A DNA stretch of 64,000 bases from JBGAWK01 sp044227665 (GTDB taxonomy: Bacteria; Bacteroidota; Bacteroidia; Chitinophagales; JADIYW01): the NCBI GenBank assembly GCA_044227665.1, contig JBGAWK010000003.1:55212-119211 (forward strand). The letters run 5' to 3'. The notes beneath the pieces were generated by a model that did no database searches, was not told where the DNA came from, and saw only the letters and a list, made by a program, of their open reading frames with translations. The translations under genes were made by a program, and so were the position numbers. Shown piece by piece: positions 1 to 8,904 of this stretch. Every line of letters starts with the position of its first letter. Position 1 is the first letter of the stretch.

Positions 1-446
1 AGGCTGTAAGAGGTCACAAAGTTTCTGCTATAGGTGCATGTGTGGGTGCTGTAGTAGGATTAGTGGCTATTACACCAGCGTGTGGCTTTGTAAATATTGG
101 TCAGAGTATTTTCATAGGCGGTGTATCGGCTATCATAAGCAATATTGCCGTACATTGGAAAAACAAAACGTCTTTGGATGACACCTTGGACGTATTTCCT
201 TGTCATGGTGTGGGAGGACTTATGGGCATGATATTTACTGCCGTATTCGGTGCAGGTGTAGGTTTGGTATATGGTGAGACTACGACATTCGTACATCATA
301 TTGTCGCCATATTCATCGTAGGGATTTTTACTTTTGCGGGCTCTATGGTATTATACAAAATCACCGATGCAATCTCTCCTATGCGTGTTACACAAGAAGA
401 AGAAGAGTTGGGATTAGATATTAGCCAACATGGCGAGGTATATTAA
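1..446 (+). CDS. amt: Ammonium transporter (Amt family), C-terminal part
   Basis: The window opens inside this gene; the frame is open from base 3, so the N-terminus lies upstream. It would carry ammonium or ammonia across the inner membrane. Visible are the Amt signature VGLVAITPACGFV, two or three hydrophobic membrane segments, the late helix with FVHHIVAIFIVG, and the cytoplasmic tail with the EEEELGLDISQHGE signature typical of Amt proteins. No glnB-like gene is seen downstream; a bidirectional terminator follows. Family assignment is secure; transport specificity is known from the family only. Confidence 0.93.
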   Translation, partial: AVRGHKVSAIGACVGAVVGLVAITPACGFVNIGQSIFIGGVSAIISNIAVHWKNKTSLDDTLDVFPCHGVGGLMGMIFTAVFGAGVGLVYGETTTFVHHIVAIFIVGIFTFAGSMVLYKITDAISPMRVTQEEEELGLDISQHGEVY

Positions 447-476
447 TCTTTAAAAAGATACACATGGTAAAAATAA

Positions 477-507
477 AGACCGCTAATAAAGGCGGTCTCA
501 TTTTTTA
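477..507. terminator. Bidirectional rho-independent terminator
   Basis: A perfect 7-bp stem (AGACCGC at 477-483 with GCGGTCT at 492-498, 8-base loop) is followed by a T-run on the + strand. It lies between the convergent amt and L,D-transpeptidase genes and can serve both. Confidence 0.8.
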
Positions 508-522
508 TCTATAGCAAATAGA

Positions 523-1269
523 TTAGGGATTGGATGTAATGACTTTATAATTACCCAAGTCGTCTATATAGTATTTACTCATTTTTTTAGTGGTTTGAAA
601 ATTCTTATACATGGGTATTAGCTGATTCCAAAAACTCCAATAGTTTGTCTTACTCATTTTTTCTTTAACAAAATAGGCAATGTTGGCGTCATCCATTTTG
701 AAAGGGAAGATATGTATTGGGATTTTTGTGCCCATGTTGTACACACGAAACTGGTAGCATAGCCAATACAGCTCTGCAATGTTTTTGTCTCCTATAGGCG
801 TACATCCCGCAGAGACATTGCTGCCATGAATATATATGTCACCACCATACATCTGTTTGTAGGGACTGCGAATACTGTCGGCCTTATTGGGGTATTTTAT
901 TTCTAAAGAAAGATAATACTGACTATAAGGGTTCATGGCGCCCATAAAATAGAAGCCTTCGGGCGTCTGCAAGTCTCCTTCTCGAAATTTTGGACCTAGG
1001 GAGCCGGGTATTTGTGCTATGGGATAACTTTTGAGGAGTACATAAGTGTCCTTATCGCTACCCCATACCTCTATGGTCTTGTCAAATTTTAGAATTCTTA
1101 TGTATAGGTGCTTACAAGGATAGTTTAGACCTTTGCTTTTTAGTAATTTTTCTAATGGATAATCATAGGTGTCTCTGGCAAGTTGTACCCTCGGAGGCAA
1201 TGCCTTTTGCTGTGCACTAGATAGCACAAAGATGACTGCTGTTATCCCAAAAGTTACAATACGATTCAC
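523..1269 (-). CDS. L,D-transpeptidase family protein (YafK/YkuD-like)
   Basis: Predicted periplasmic enzyme of the YkuD fold that forms or remodels 3-3 peptidoglycan crosslinks or attaches proteins to peptidoglycan. The 248-residue product has an N-terminal signal segment (about residues 1-20, ending SSAQ) and the catalytic motif IHGSNVSAGCTPIG, with His148 and nucleophile Cys156. The block QTPEGFYFMG is the usual conserved strand before the active site in the YafK subgroup. The start codon is GTG; no in-frame ATG lies close by. It stands alone on the minus strand, convergent with amt. Substrate is not predictable from sequence. Confidence 0.85.
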   Translation of the reverse strand: MNRIVTFGITAVIFVLSSAQQKALPPRVQLARDTYDYPLEKLLKSKGLNYPCKHLYIRILKFDKTIEVWGSDKDTYVLLKSYPIAQIPGSLGPKFREGDLQTPEGFYFMGAMNPYSQYYLSLEIKYPNKADSIRSPYKQMYGGDIYIHGSNVSAGCTPIGDKNIAELYWLCYQFRVYNMGTKIPIHIFPFKMDDANIAYFVKEKMSKTNYWSFWNQLIPMYKNFQTTKKMSKYYIDDLGNYKVITSNP

Positions 1270-1314
1270 CTGAGAAAGATATCAAAAAATATTCCGCAAG
1301 GAAGGATGCTAAGA

Positions 1315-2805
1315 TTATTTAACACCACCCATCCATCGGCGCAGTAGTGGTACAAGTACCAGAAGTACAAGTCCGCCACCAATAGAGACGTAGGTAATTT
1401 TTAAGAACACACCACTATAAATGGATAATGACTCTAAAGCAGAAATTGTGGTGGTGCCTCCTTCGGAAGGAATAGACATGAGCGTACCTATCCATCCTGC
1501 TAGGTGCTGACCGAGTGCCGAAGCGAGAAACCAAAATCCCATCATCATACCTGTATATTGTGGAGGGGAAAGCTTGGTAATCATTGAAAGTCCTATTGGA
1601 GAGATGCATAATTCACCTGTAGTAAGCAATAGGTATCCCGCAGCATACCAAAAAAAACCTACACGTCCATCGGCACTACAAAGTTTTGCACCTACGACAA
1701 AAAGAAAAAACCCTAAGGCAAGTTGGAAAAATGCACTGCCAAACTTCATAGGCGTAGAAGGCTCTGCATTCCGCTTTGCCAAAGCTATCCAAAGCCATGC
1801 AAATGGAAAACTCAATAAAATAATATAGAAAGGATTAATGGAATTATTGATAGATGCGGCAGGTAATCCATAAGTGTTGACATTCCGTTCTGTAAAAAGA
1901 TTTAGAGAGCCACCACCTTGCTCGTAGAATGCCCAAAAGAGAGTAGAAAAAGCAACAAGTATTATAGCTGTAAGCATCTTGTTGCGAGAAATAACATCCT
2001 GCATAAAAGCGAGGACTACCATGCCTACCAGCGCTGCAATACATAATGGAAACATGATGTTGTCCATAATAGTATAGTGATTGAAGAGATAAATAAATAA
2101 TGGAATAATTGCCAAAGAGCCTACCAAAATGAGCAGCTGTTTAATAATGGCAACTTTCTCTCCCCTACTGTTTATGGGCGTATCTCCAATTTCTCCGAGC
2201 GTATGTTTTTTGAATAAAAAGGTAATCAATCCTACTATCATCATGATGCCCGCCAAGCCAAAGCCATAATGCCAATTTATTTCTTGTCCTATGTACCCAC
2301 AGATAAGACTTCCAAAAAAAGCACCTACATTCACACCCATATAAAATATGGAATAAGCACTGTCTCTTCTATTGTCATCGGGGCTATATAATCTACCGAC
2401 TATCGTAGAAATATTGGGCTTAAAAAATCCGTTGCCGGAAATTAGAAAAGCCATTCCTGCAAAGAATGACCAACCTTGAGGTACTGCCAAGATAAGATGA
2501 CCTATAGCCATCAGAGAACCTCCTAATATAATAGATTTTTTGTAGCCTAGGACTTTATCTGCAGCAAGACCTCCAAAGAAGGGCATAAGATATACCAATG
2601 CCGTATATGTACCATATATGAGATTAGCCTTTGTGTCACCAAATTCTAGTTGATTCACCATGTATAGAACCAGAAGTGCCCGCATCCCGTAGAAGGAAAA
2701 TCGCTCCCACATTTCAGTAAAAAACAATAGATACAACTGACTGGGATGTCCAGCGCTTTTATCTGCTATATATGAGATATTAGCAACATCTTTGGTGTTA
2801 GACAT
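1315..2805 (-). CDS. POT/PTR2 family proton-dependent oligopeptide transporter
   Basis: Inner-membrane proton-coupled di/tripeptide symporter. The 496-residue protein has the family motif ExxERFSFYG at residues 31-40, the segment GGLAADKVLGYKK typical of PTR2 proteins, and many hydrophobic helices, as expected for a 12-14 helix MFS-type carrier. I chose the ATG at 2805 (product begins MSNTKD) rather than the upstream in-frame ATG at 2868, because the extra 21 residues do not resemble the family N-terminus. The 3' end lies 45 bases from the divergent-facing start of the L,D-transpeptidase gene upstream in the coordinate order. Peptide specificity is inferred from the family. Confidence 0.92.
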   Translation of the reverse strand: MSNTKDVANISYIADKSAGHPSQLYLLFFTEMWERFSFYGMRALLVLYMVNQLEFGDTKANLIYGTYTALVYLMPFFGGLAADKVLGYKKSIILGGSLMAIGHLILAVPQGWSFFAGMAFLISGNGFFKPNISTIVGRLYSPDDNRRDSAYSIFYMGVNVGAFFGSLICGYIGQEINWHYGFGLAGIMMIVGLITFLFKKHTLGEIGDTPINSRGEKVAIIKQLLILVGSLAIIPLFIYLFNHYTIMDNIMFPLCIAALVGMVVLAFMQDVISRNKMLTAIILVAFSTLFWAFYEQGGGSLNLFTERNVNTYGLPAASINNSINPFYIILLSFPFAWLWIALAKRNAEPSTPMKFGSAFFQLALGFFLFVVGAKLCSADGRVGFFWYAAGYLLLTTGELCISPIGLSMITKLSPPQYTGMMMGFWFLASALGQHLAGWIGTLMSIPSEGGTTTISALESLSIYSGVFLKITYVSIGGGLVLLVLVPLLRRWMGGVK

Positions 2806-2872
2806 AATAATTTTTATGCAGGTAAAATTAATGTAAATTTTTAGATATTGTATAGCCCGCTTATACAATATC

Positions 2873-5518
2873 TTACTGCACCACTATTCTACCTGTACCC
2901 ATGGTTTGTGTGCCCTCAAGTTTGAATACATAAACGCCGGGAGCAAGGCTCTTGCGTTCTATCTCTAGGCTGCTGCCAATGACGCTGCGGCTTTCGACCA
3001 CGTTGCCATTAAGTGTGTATAGTGTAAACTGAAATGCTTCACCATATATATTGTCGAAGCGCAAGATGGCTTTTTCATTCATAGGATTGGGGAATAGCTC
3101 AAAGGTCTGATTTTGCTTGCCCACCAATGCAGTAGCCACAAAGAAAGTATTGACGGTGGTATTGGTGAGTACAGGGCTATTGTAGTCGAAGAACACCTCT
3201 GCTTTGTTTGTAAACTTTGAACCTAATGGCTGTGCTGCCTTGGGCTTGATGCTATATTTTACGAAGCCGTGGCTTTTGGGTTCATTCTGTACGGCAGCAG
3301 GCAGCTGTATATTGTCGAAGGTGAACTTGAGGGTGCTGGAATTGCGTACTACGGCGGTGAGAGGGTGGCTGCTGGCGAGTATCTCGAGGGTGCTCCAGTC
3401 GAAGTTAGTGCCTAGGCTGTCTTTTACCACGATATTGAAGGCGGTATCTGAGCCTACATTCTGGAAGCGTACCGTATATTCAAATATACTGGTGCTGGGC
3501 GGAATATTGCCATCAGTGCCAGTGCCTGTGGGCGTTACGAGTTTATCGTTAGGATCGAAAGAGCCTATGATGGTAGCTTTTAGAGTGTCGCTGTTGTCCT
3601 GAGGGGTGGCATCTCCGCTAGTAGGCGTTACCTGTAGGATATTGGTAAGGGTGTCGCCGAGGGTAGCTCCTGCCGATAGCTGCATCTCGGCGTAGAGGGT
3701 AACAGATTCCATAGGTTGTAGGTTGCTGAAATTCCAAGTGAGGTTGTTACCAGCTTGGCTGCTAGGTGCAGTAGAGGCGGTAACGAAGCTCAGGCGACTA
3801 TCTTTGGTATATACCATGCTGCCTGTCATGGCTTTGGTACCCACGTTTTTGTAGGTGAGCCAGAAGGGCACTTTGAAGCCCGGGCGTGCCGGGCCGGAGG
3901 TGATGATGCCCACCAAATCGGCAGTGGTGGCATTGATAGGTTGTATGGCGAAGTTTTGAGTATAGAAGAAGTTGGTATCTGCGGTATTGATAGTAGCCTG
4001 TGCAGGGACAGCAGTATGGTATTTGGGCACAGTAGGCTTTACCACATAGCTGCCATCTAGGGCAGGGAATAGGAACTCGCCAGCAGAATCGGTAATGGCG
4101 AAGGACTTCACCGCAGGAGCTGCCGCTTTATCATAGTTGATGACGATGGCAGGCATATTTTTCTCACCGGCGTTCTGTGTGCCATTTTTATTCTTATCCA
4201 AATATACCTTGCCAGCCATGGTATTATTGGCATGTCCTAGGTTTTCGATGAAAAAGAAGTTTCTGAAATCGTTGCCATTGCCATCAGGTGCTGTTTTATA
4301 TGCTTCATGAACAACAATATCCATATCACCATCATTATCTAAATCTGATAGTCCAATAGAACCAATAACTGAGAATAAATTATTTTCAACGCTATTACTT
4401 TCTGGAAATGCGGAAAACAATTTAGGTGTATTAATATTTTTTAAACCTTCAAAGCCGGTAAAAGGCTTTTGAGGGTTGCCATTATTTCTAAAAATAATAC
4501 CAGGACTTATTAAATAACCGCTTACAGTAGAATCTAATGTTGATTCGTATAATTGTTCTAAATTCACAATATCTAAATCACCATCTGTATCATAATCTAA
4601 AACTTGTAAACCAGTAGTAATGTTAGTAAATGAATAATCATAAATATGTTTTGACTTAAAAGATTCATCCAACAAAATATTCTTTTGGAAATTGGGATTA
4701 TCCTTGGTGCCTATATTTTTAAAGAAGATGATTTGATACTTACTTTCTTTAGATGCTGAAAGGTAATAATTAGACATCATAATAATATCAATATCTCCAT
4801 CTTTGTCAAAATCAACAAGGCAATGAGTAGATGGTGAATATTCGGTAATAATATTACTTAACCCAAAAGGATTTATGATTGGAGTTGCGAAATTTGGGCT
4901 AGTTGGACTGCCTATATTCTCACTAAAAAAAAAGGAAGAAGAGGCGGGGTAGTAATATGTTTCAGTTTCAATAATACTAAGGAACAACAAATCATTATCT
5001 CCATCATTATCAAAATCGTAAAATGTAGAATAACTTAATTTTCTATCTGGCCCAATATCTGGAAATTTAATATTAAATGGATTCTGAATAGGTGGCGTAT
5101 CGAATTTGGCATATTCTTTTGTGCCATTATTTTTATAAAACAGAACAAAGCCTGTATCTAAGCCGCCATTATTAGAAATTATAGCTTGATTAAGAAAAAA
5201 ATCTTTATCACTATCATTGTCAATATCAATAAAATTGAAATTACCCTCAATTACTGGACTCTCAGATTCTAAGGTTCTATAATCCAAGCCAAAGGGCTTA
5301 AATACGACGGGAGCAAATACGGGCTCTCCAGCTTGGGCTTCGGGAGTATGCAGCAACATCGGTGCTAGTGCTGTCCAAAGTACAGGCTGTGAAGCTAGGA
5401 GTGCCAGTATTTTGTTTCTATCGGTACGCTGTATCAGCGTATGTGCTAATGCGGTGGCACGTGTGGGGTTGTATTTTGATAGTTTTTGTAATTTTCGAGT
5501 AATAGCGGAATTTTTCAT
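2873..5518 (-). CDS. Large secreted FG-GAP/VCBS repeat protein with T9SS sorting domain
   Basis: An 881-residue predicted surface protein. In order: an unusually long N-terminal export region (residues 1-63; hydrophobic part about 35-57, likely cleavage after AQA at 63), an FG-GAP/VCBS-like region (about 80-430) with five DxDxDGD-type calcium loops such as DFDNDGDND and DLDNDGDMD, an SdrD_B-like segment (about 433-500, beginning GKVYLDKNKNG), a DUF11-like repeat domain (about 650-790), and a type A T9SS C-terminal sorting domain (about 805-881, LFPNPMNEKA to GTGRIVVQ). Base composition is sharply mosaic: by hand count the line at 3361-3420 is 36/60 GC and 5341-5400 is 32/60, while 4561-4620 is 16/60 and 4981-5040 is 15/60. 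The AT-rich part is essentially the FG-GAP region. Ligand and role are unknown; adhesion or integrin-like propeller binding is possible. Confidence 0.85.
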   Translation of the reverse strand: MKNSAITRKLQKLSKYNPTRATALAHTLIQRTDRNKILALLASQPVLWTALAPMLLHTPEAQAGEPVFAPVVFKPFGLDYRTLESESPVIEGNFNFIDIDNDSDKDFFLNQAIISNNGGLDTGFVLFYKNNGTKEYAKFDTPPIQNPFNIKFPDIGPDRKLSYSTFYDFDNDGDNDLLFLSIIETETYYYPASSSFFFSENIGSPTSPNFATPIINPFGLSNIITEYSPSTHCLVDFDKDGDIDIIMMSNYYLSASKESKYQIIFFKNIGTKDNPNFQKNILLDESFKSKHIYDYSFTNITTGLQVLDYDTDGDLDIVNLEQLYESTLDSTVSGYLISPGIIFRNNGNPQKPFTGFEGLKNINTPKLFSAFPESNSVENNLFSVIGSIGLSDLDNDGDMDIVVHEAYKTAPDGNGNDFRNFFFIENLGHANNTMAGKVYLDKNKNGTQNAGEKNMPAIVINYDKAAAPAVKSFAITDSAGEFLFPALDGSYVVKPTVPKYHTAVPAQATINTADTNFFYTQNFAIQPINATTADLVGIITSGPARPGFKVPFWLTYKNVGTKAMTGSMVYTKDSRLSFVTASTAPSSQAGNNLTWNFSNLQPMESVTLYAEMQLSAGATLGDTLTNILQVTPTSGDATPQDNSDTLKATIIGSFDPNDKLVTPTGTGTDGNIPPSTSIFEYTVRFQNVGSDTAFNIVVKDSLGTNFDWSTLEILASSHPLTAVVRNSSTLKFTFDNIQLPAAVQNEPKSHGFVKYSIKPKAAQPLGSKFTNKAEVFFDYNSPVLTNTTVNTFFVATALVGKQNQTFELFPNPMNEKAILRFDNIYGEAFQFTLYTLNGNVVESRSVIGSSLEIERKSLAPGVYVFKLEGTQTMGTGRIVVQ

Positions 5519-5561
5519 ATAGTATTTTATAATAAAGATATAATATAGATAGAATAAAGAG

Positions 5562-6659
5562 TTACTTTTTATCTTCTACTTCAAAAACTTCTAGCGGCGC
5601 CCAAAAAGTAGATGTAGGCAAGACTAAGCTCATCTTATACTCCTGTCGTAAAGTGTTGAGAATGTTGGGTTTCTTATAGCCATGTAATAATTTAATATCA
5701 TATATCTCTTCTACAGAATTTAGGTATACAAATTCTGCCATCAAAGCACCGGTATGTGCATGTATGATAGAGATACCGGCATACGGCGACTTATCGCTAA
5801 TGTCCAACTTACCAAATATAGAGGAATGTTTACGTATCCGAGAATAGCTGACAAAAATATAGTCTCCTACTTTCTCCATACCTCGCACAAAACAGTTTAG
5901 CCTACGCACATCTTCTACTTTTCCTGTATTTACATCCACCATAGAGATTGCACCATTACGTGACTGCAATACATATAAGGTGTCATCAAAATATCGCGGA
6001 GAGTGTGGCATCTCCAGGCCTTCTACTAGGATGTCATTCGTGTCAATATCTATGAGTATTCCTTGTTCACCCATAGTGTCGCGCCAACTCTTTGGCGTAT
6101 TGCCCTTATTGAAGGCTGTAGCATACTTAGGCTTGCCATTTACCATAGCAACTCCATTGAGATGGCAACGGTCTTCATGGCTCAATTCCGTAATAAATGA
6201 AGGCTTCCATATCGGTGTGAAGCTATATTCTTGGTCTATCTTTACAATACAAGAAAAGGAGGTGTTTACACCATAAATGCCATCTATGCCAAACTCTAAA
6301 TCGTGCATGTCTATTCTACTCGTATAATAGGTAGCTCTAGGCACATACATGGCGTCATATATACCCGGGTTCTTGGGATAATGCCATGCCAACTCTTCAG
6401 AGTTTCGGAAATAGACAACCTCGTCGGCAGTAGCTATAGCCATTCTATCTTTATCTAAAGCGATACCCATAGGGCGATGGAAGTTGCGTGGAAGTTGTGT
6501 GATTTGATCTTCATTTTTAGCAGTGAGCAACACAACTTTACCTGCTTGGTAAGTACTTACAGCTATAGATATATCGTTTTTAAATAAGATTTCTGCAAAC
6601 TGGGGTGAATATCTACAGGCAAAAGGCTCTTGTGCTTTGGGGTGTTGATTACTTTCCAT
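5562..6659 (-). CDS. TIGR03032/DUF4915-like protein
   Basis: A 365-residue protein without signal peptide that matches what I know of the TIGR03032 family, a group of unknown function with propeller-like repeats. Supporting segments are HLNGVAMVNGKPKYATAFN, the GILIDIDTND strand, LEMPHSPRYFDDTLYVLQS and FVRGMEKVGDYIFVSYSRIR. I chose ATG 6659 (MESNQHPK) over 6713, because the longer form overlaps the upstream gene and adds a non-conserved tail. It lies 19 bases downstream of the flippase-like gene in the same direction, so the two are probably co-transcribed. In other genomes the family occurs near glycan or TPR genes (recollection, not checked); the reaction, if any, is unknown. Confidence 0.7.
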   Translation of the reverse strand: MESNQHPKAQEPFACRYSPQFAEILFKNDISIAVSTYQAGKVVLLTAKNEDQITQLPRNFHRPMGIALDKDRMAIATADEVVYFRNSEELAWHYPKNPGIYDAMYVPRATYYTSRIDMHDLEFGIDGIYGVNTSFSCIVKIDQEYSFTPIWKPSFITELSHEDRCHLNGVAMVNGKPKYATAFNKGNTPKSWRDTMGEQGILIDIDTNDILVEGLEMPHSPRYFDDTLYVLQSRNGAISMVDVNTGKVEDVRRLNCFVRGMEKVGDYIFVSYSRIRKHSSIFGKLDISDKSPYAGISIIHAHTGALMAEFVYLNSVEEIYDIKLLHGYKKPNILNTLRQEYKMSLVLPTSTFWAPLEVFEVEDKK

Positions 6660-6678
6660 AAAAATCAAATATATAAAT

Positions 6679-7650
6679 TTAGTTGTCTCCTTCTCTATAA
6701 AATTTGAATCCAAAGGCTGCTACAGCACCGATAATACCCGGAATTATAAGATTAGTCAGCCATAGCATTACAGTAGCGGCAACGACATGGGCAGCATGTG
6801 TACTAAAAGGCTCTAATATTTGTAACGAAATCTCACTCCTTAATCCTATGTCTGCGATAGCCAAACTTGGCAGTAGCGTTTGTAAGAAAAATATAGAAGG
6901 TATATGTAGTAAAGATTGCTTGATACTTAGAGAAACCTCAAAAATCTGTAATAAAAGTATGTATTGCAGACAGTAAATAGCGTATCTACTGATAGAGAGT
7001 AAAAGTAAAATGGTCATCTCATACGGTGTATATTTTTCTACAACGGCAACATAGGGATATATTTTTTTGAATATGGATATTTTTCTAAAATAGTGTGTAG
7101 CTGTAGCCAAATTATAGTAAGAAATGACAAGTGCAATTATTGCAATAATATATAAGCTTATCATGGCAATAAATACAAAGAAATGAGTCTGAAAATAAAA
7201 GTATATGTATAGTATAAAAGCGGTAGCACCTATGCAGAGGTTGGCTACAATCTGAGCATAGCTGCCTACCAAGGTAGAGGCAATAGCTGCAATTCTATTA
7301 TGACGTAGAGCCATTACTCTGCCACCATACTCACCTATACGATTAGGTGTAAACAGTGAAAATGTAATGCCAAACAATATACCCTTTATCGCTGTAAGTA
7401 TGGAAGTGCTTTCAAGTTTGTTTACAAGTTTATGCCATTTGGCCGCTTCAAAGCCCCAATTAAAGAATGTGAGCATTACCACAAAGGAAAGTAGGCGTTT
7501 GTGCCTGTCGATGCTGGTCTTTAGTAAGGCAATGGTTTGGTGAAGGTCATCATTTTTGAATACCTGATGATATAATACTATTCCTATAGCTACCGCAACG
7601 ATACCTTTAATAATAGGATTTAGCCATTGCTCTCGCCAATTTTTTTGCAT
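6679..7650 (-). CDS. Lysylphosphatidylglycerol synthase-like / UPF0104 flippase-type membrane protein
   Basis: A 323-residue polytopic inner-membrane protein with about eight hydrophobic segments. The pattern of a first helix near IIKGIVAVAIGIVLYHQVF, a helix with a conserved tryptophan, and the block LFTPNRIGEYGGR is characteristic of the LPG synthase transmembrane / UPF0104 superfamily, whose members include lipid flippase domains. The soluble lysyl-transferase domain of MprF is absent. Start at ATG 7650 was chosen because the longer frame to 7776 runs through ruvC. It is divergent from ruvC with only 28 bases between the chosen starts, and is followed by the TIGR03032 gene. Substrate unknown. 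Confidence 0.72.
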   Translation of the reverse strand: MQKNWREQWLNPIIKGIVAVAIGIVLYHQVFKNDDLHQTIALLKTSIDRHKRLLSFVVMLTFFNWGFEAAKWHKLVNKLESTSILTAIKGILFGITFSLFTPNRIGEYGGRVMALRHNRIAAIASTLVGSYAQIVANLCIGATAFILYIYFYFQTHFFVFIAMISLYIIAIIALVISYYNLATATHYFRKISIFKKIYPYVAVVEKYTPYEMTILLLLSISRYAIYCLQYILLLQIFEVSLSIKQSLLHIPSIFFLQTLLPSLAIADIGLRSEISLQILEPFSTHAAHVVAATVMLWLTNLIIPGIIGAVAAFGFKFYREGDN

Positions 7651-7678
7651 ATTTGCAGATAAAGATAAAAAAGTAAAT

Positions 7679-8227
7679 TTGGATATCATACTTGGCATTG
7701 ATCCCGGCACCCAAGTTACCGGATACGCACTATTAAAGATTGAAAATAGGCGCATGGCGTTGGTAGCCGTAGGCACTATTTTTATGGAGAAATACGACGA
7801 CCACTATGATCGCCTAGCCTGTATCTATGATAGAGTAACGGAGCTCATAAAAAATTACAAGCCAAAGGTATTAGCTATAGAAGCGCCATTTTTTGGCAAG
7901 AATGTGCAGTCTATGCTCAAACTTGGAAGAGCACAAGGTGTAGCAATGGCTGCCGCATTGTCGTATAAGTTGCCAGTAATTGAATATTCTCCTCGCAAGA
8001 TAAAGCAATCCATTACAGGAAATGGCAATGCCTCCAAGGAACAAGTGGCTGCCATGCTGGCACAGCTATTGAAGGATGAGGTATTGCCTTCACAACTCGA
8101 TGCCACAGATGCATTGGCAGTAGCAGTATGTCATCATTTTCAGACCTCAGGAGGACTACAGACATCGGCAAAGTCCTACAAAGGTTGGGAAGCCTTTATA
8201 AAAGCTAATCCTAAGCGTACCAAATAG
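7679..8227 (+). CDS. ruvC: Holliday junction resolvase RuvC
   Basis: Endonuclease that resolves Holliday junctions together with RuvAB. The 182-residue product has all family landmarks: the first acidic motif LGIDPGTQVTGYA (Asp8), the IEAPFF acidic strand, the helix QSMLKLGRAQGVAM, and the C-terminal DATDALAVAVCHH with the last two catalytic acids. There is no ATG before the catalytic Asp; the only conventional start is TTG at 7679, whose TTG is also the end of a TAAATTTG sequence at 7674-7681. An ATA six bases after that box is an alternative. ruvA and ruvB are not in the window. It ends 4 bases before the convergent marC stop. Confidence 0.95.
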   Translation: MDIILGIDPGTQVTGYALLKIENRRMALVAVGTIFMEKYDDHYDRLACIYDRVTELIKNYKPKVLAIEAPFFGKNVQSMLKLGRAQGVAMAAALSYKLPVIEYSPRKIKQSITGNGNASKEQVAAMLAQLLKDEVLPSQLDATDALAVAVCHHFQTSGGLQTSAKSYKGWEAFIKANPKRTK

Positions 8228-8231
8228 GGAC

Positions 8232-8816
8232 TTAGATTCCCAATCTAAATAATCCTACAAAGTTTGCGGAAAATAATTTTATTGCAATAGACATCAAGAC
8301 GATGCCAAAGATTTTTCTCAAAATATTTATGCCATTTTCACCTAGAAATTCCTCTATTCTATTAAGATTATGTAATACGATAAAAATAATTACAAGGTTT
8401 ATGCCCACACCCGAAACTATTGTATATATAGAGTACTCGGCTCGTAGAGAAATCAAGGTGGTGAGCGTGCCAGCACCTGCAATGATGGGAAATGCTATAG
8501 GTACTACAGAGGTCGTCTTGGGGTTGTTGCCGTGGTCTTTGAAAATATCCCGCCCCAATATCATTTCAAGGCTAATGATAAATATGACTACAGAGCCCGC
8601 AACAGAAAAAGAATATACATCCACACCTATTAGGTTTAAGATACTTTTACCCAAATATAAGAATGCGAACATGATAATGCCAGAGGCTAGAGTCGCATAT
8701 TTAGCATTGATTTTTCCGGTCTTAGATTTAATATCCAAAATAGCAGGAATAGAGCCTATTACATCTATGATAGCAAATAAAATTAATGTTACACTTAAAA
8801 TATCTTTGAAATGCAT
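8232..8816 (-). CDS. MarC family integral membrane protein
   Basis: A 194-residue inner-membrane protein of the MarC/UPF0056 family with six predicted helices. The N-terminal block LFAIIDVIGSIPAIL and the central PIAFPIIAGAGTLTTLISL are diagnostic. The start at ATG 8816 (MHFKDILS) fits the usual family N-terminus; an in-frame ATG at 8864 would add 16 residues. The family has no established transport function, and the old link to antibiotic resistance has not held up for E. coli MarC. It stands alone, convergent with ruvC and divergent from the OmpA gene. Confidence 0.9.
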   Translation of the reverse strand: MHFKDILSVTLILFAIIDVIGSIPAILDIKSKTGKINAKYATLASGIIMFAFLYLGKSILNLIGVDVYSFSVAGSVVIFIISLEMILGRDIFKDHGNNPKTTSVVPIAFPIIAGAGTLTTLISLRAEYSIYTIVSGVGINLVIIFIVLHNLNRIEEFLGENGINILRKIFGIVLMSIAIKLFSANFVGLFRLGI

Positions 8817-8880
8817 GAAACTTTTTTCGTCATAAAGATATTTAAAATATAAATAGGTATTCATTATACTTTATAATCAT

Positions 8881-8888
8881 TAATTTTG
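8881..8888 (+). promoter_or_regulatory. Bacteroidota-type -7 box (TAATTTTG)
   Basis: A perfect match to the TAnnTTTG consensus, 16 bases before the ATG of the OmpA gene. No clear -33 TTTG is seen at the usual distance. Confidence 0.55.
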
Positions 8889-8904
8889 CAAATAAATTTA
8901 AAAT

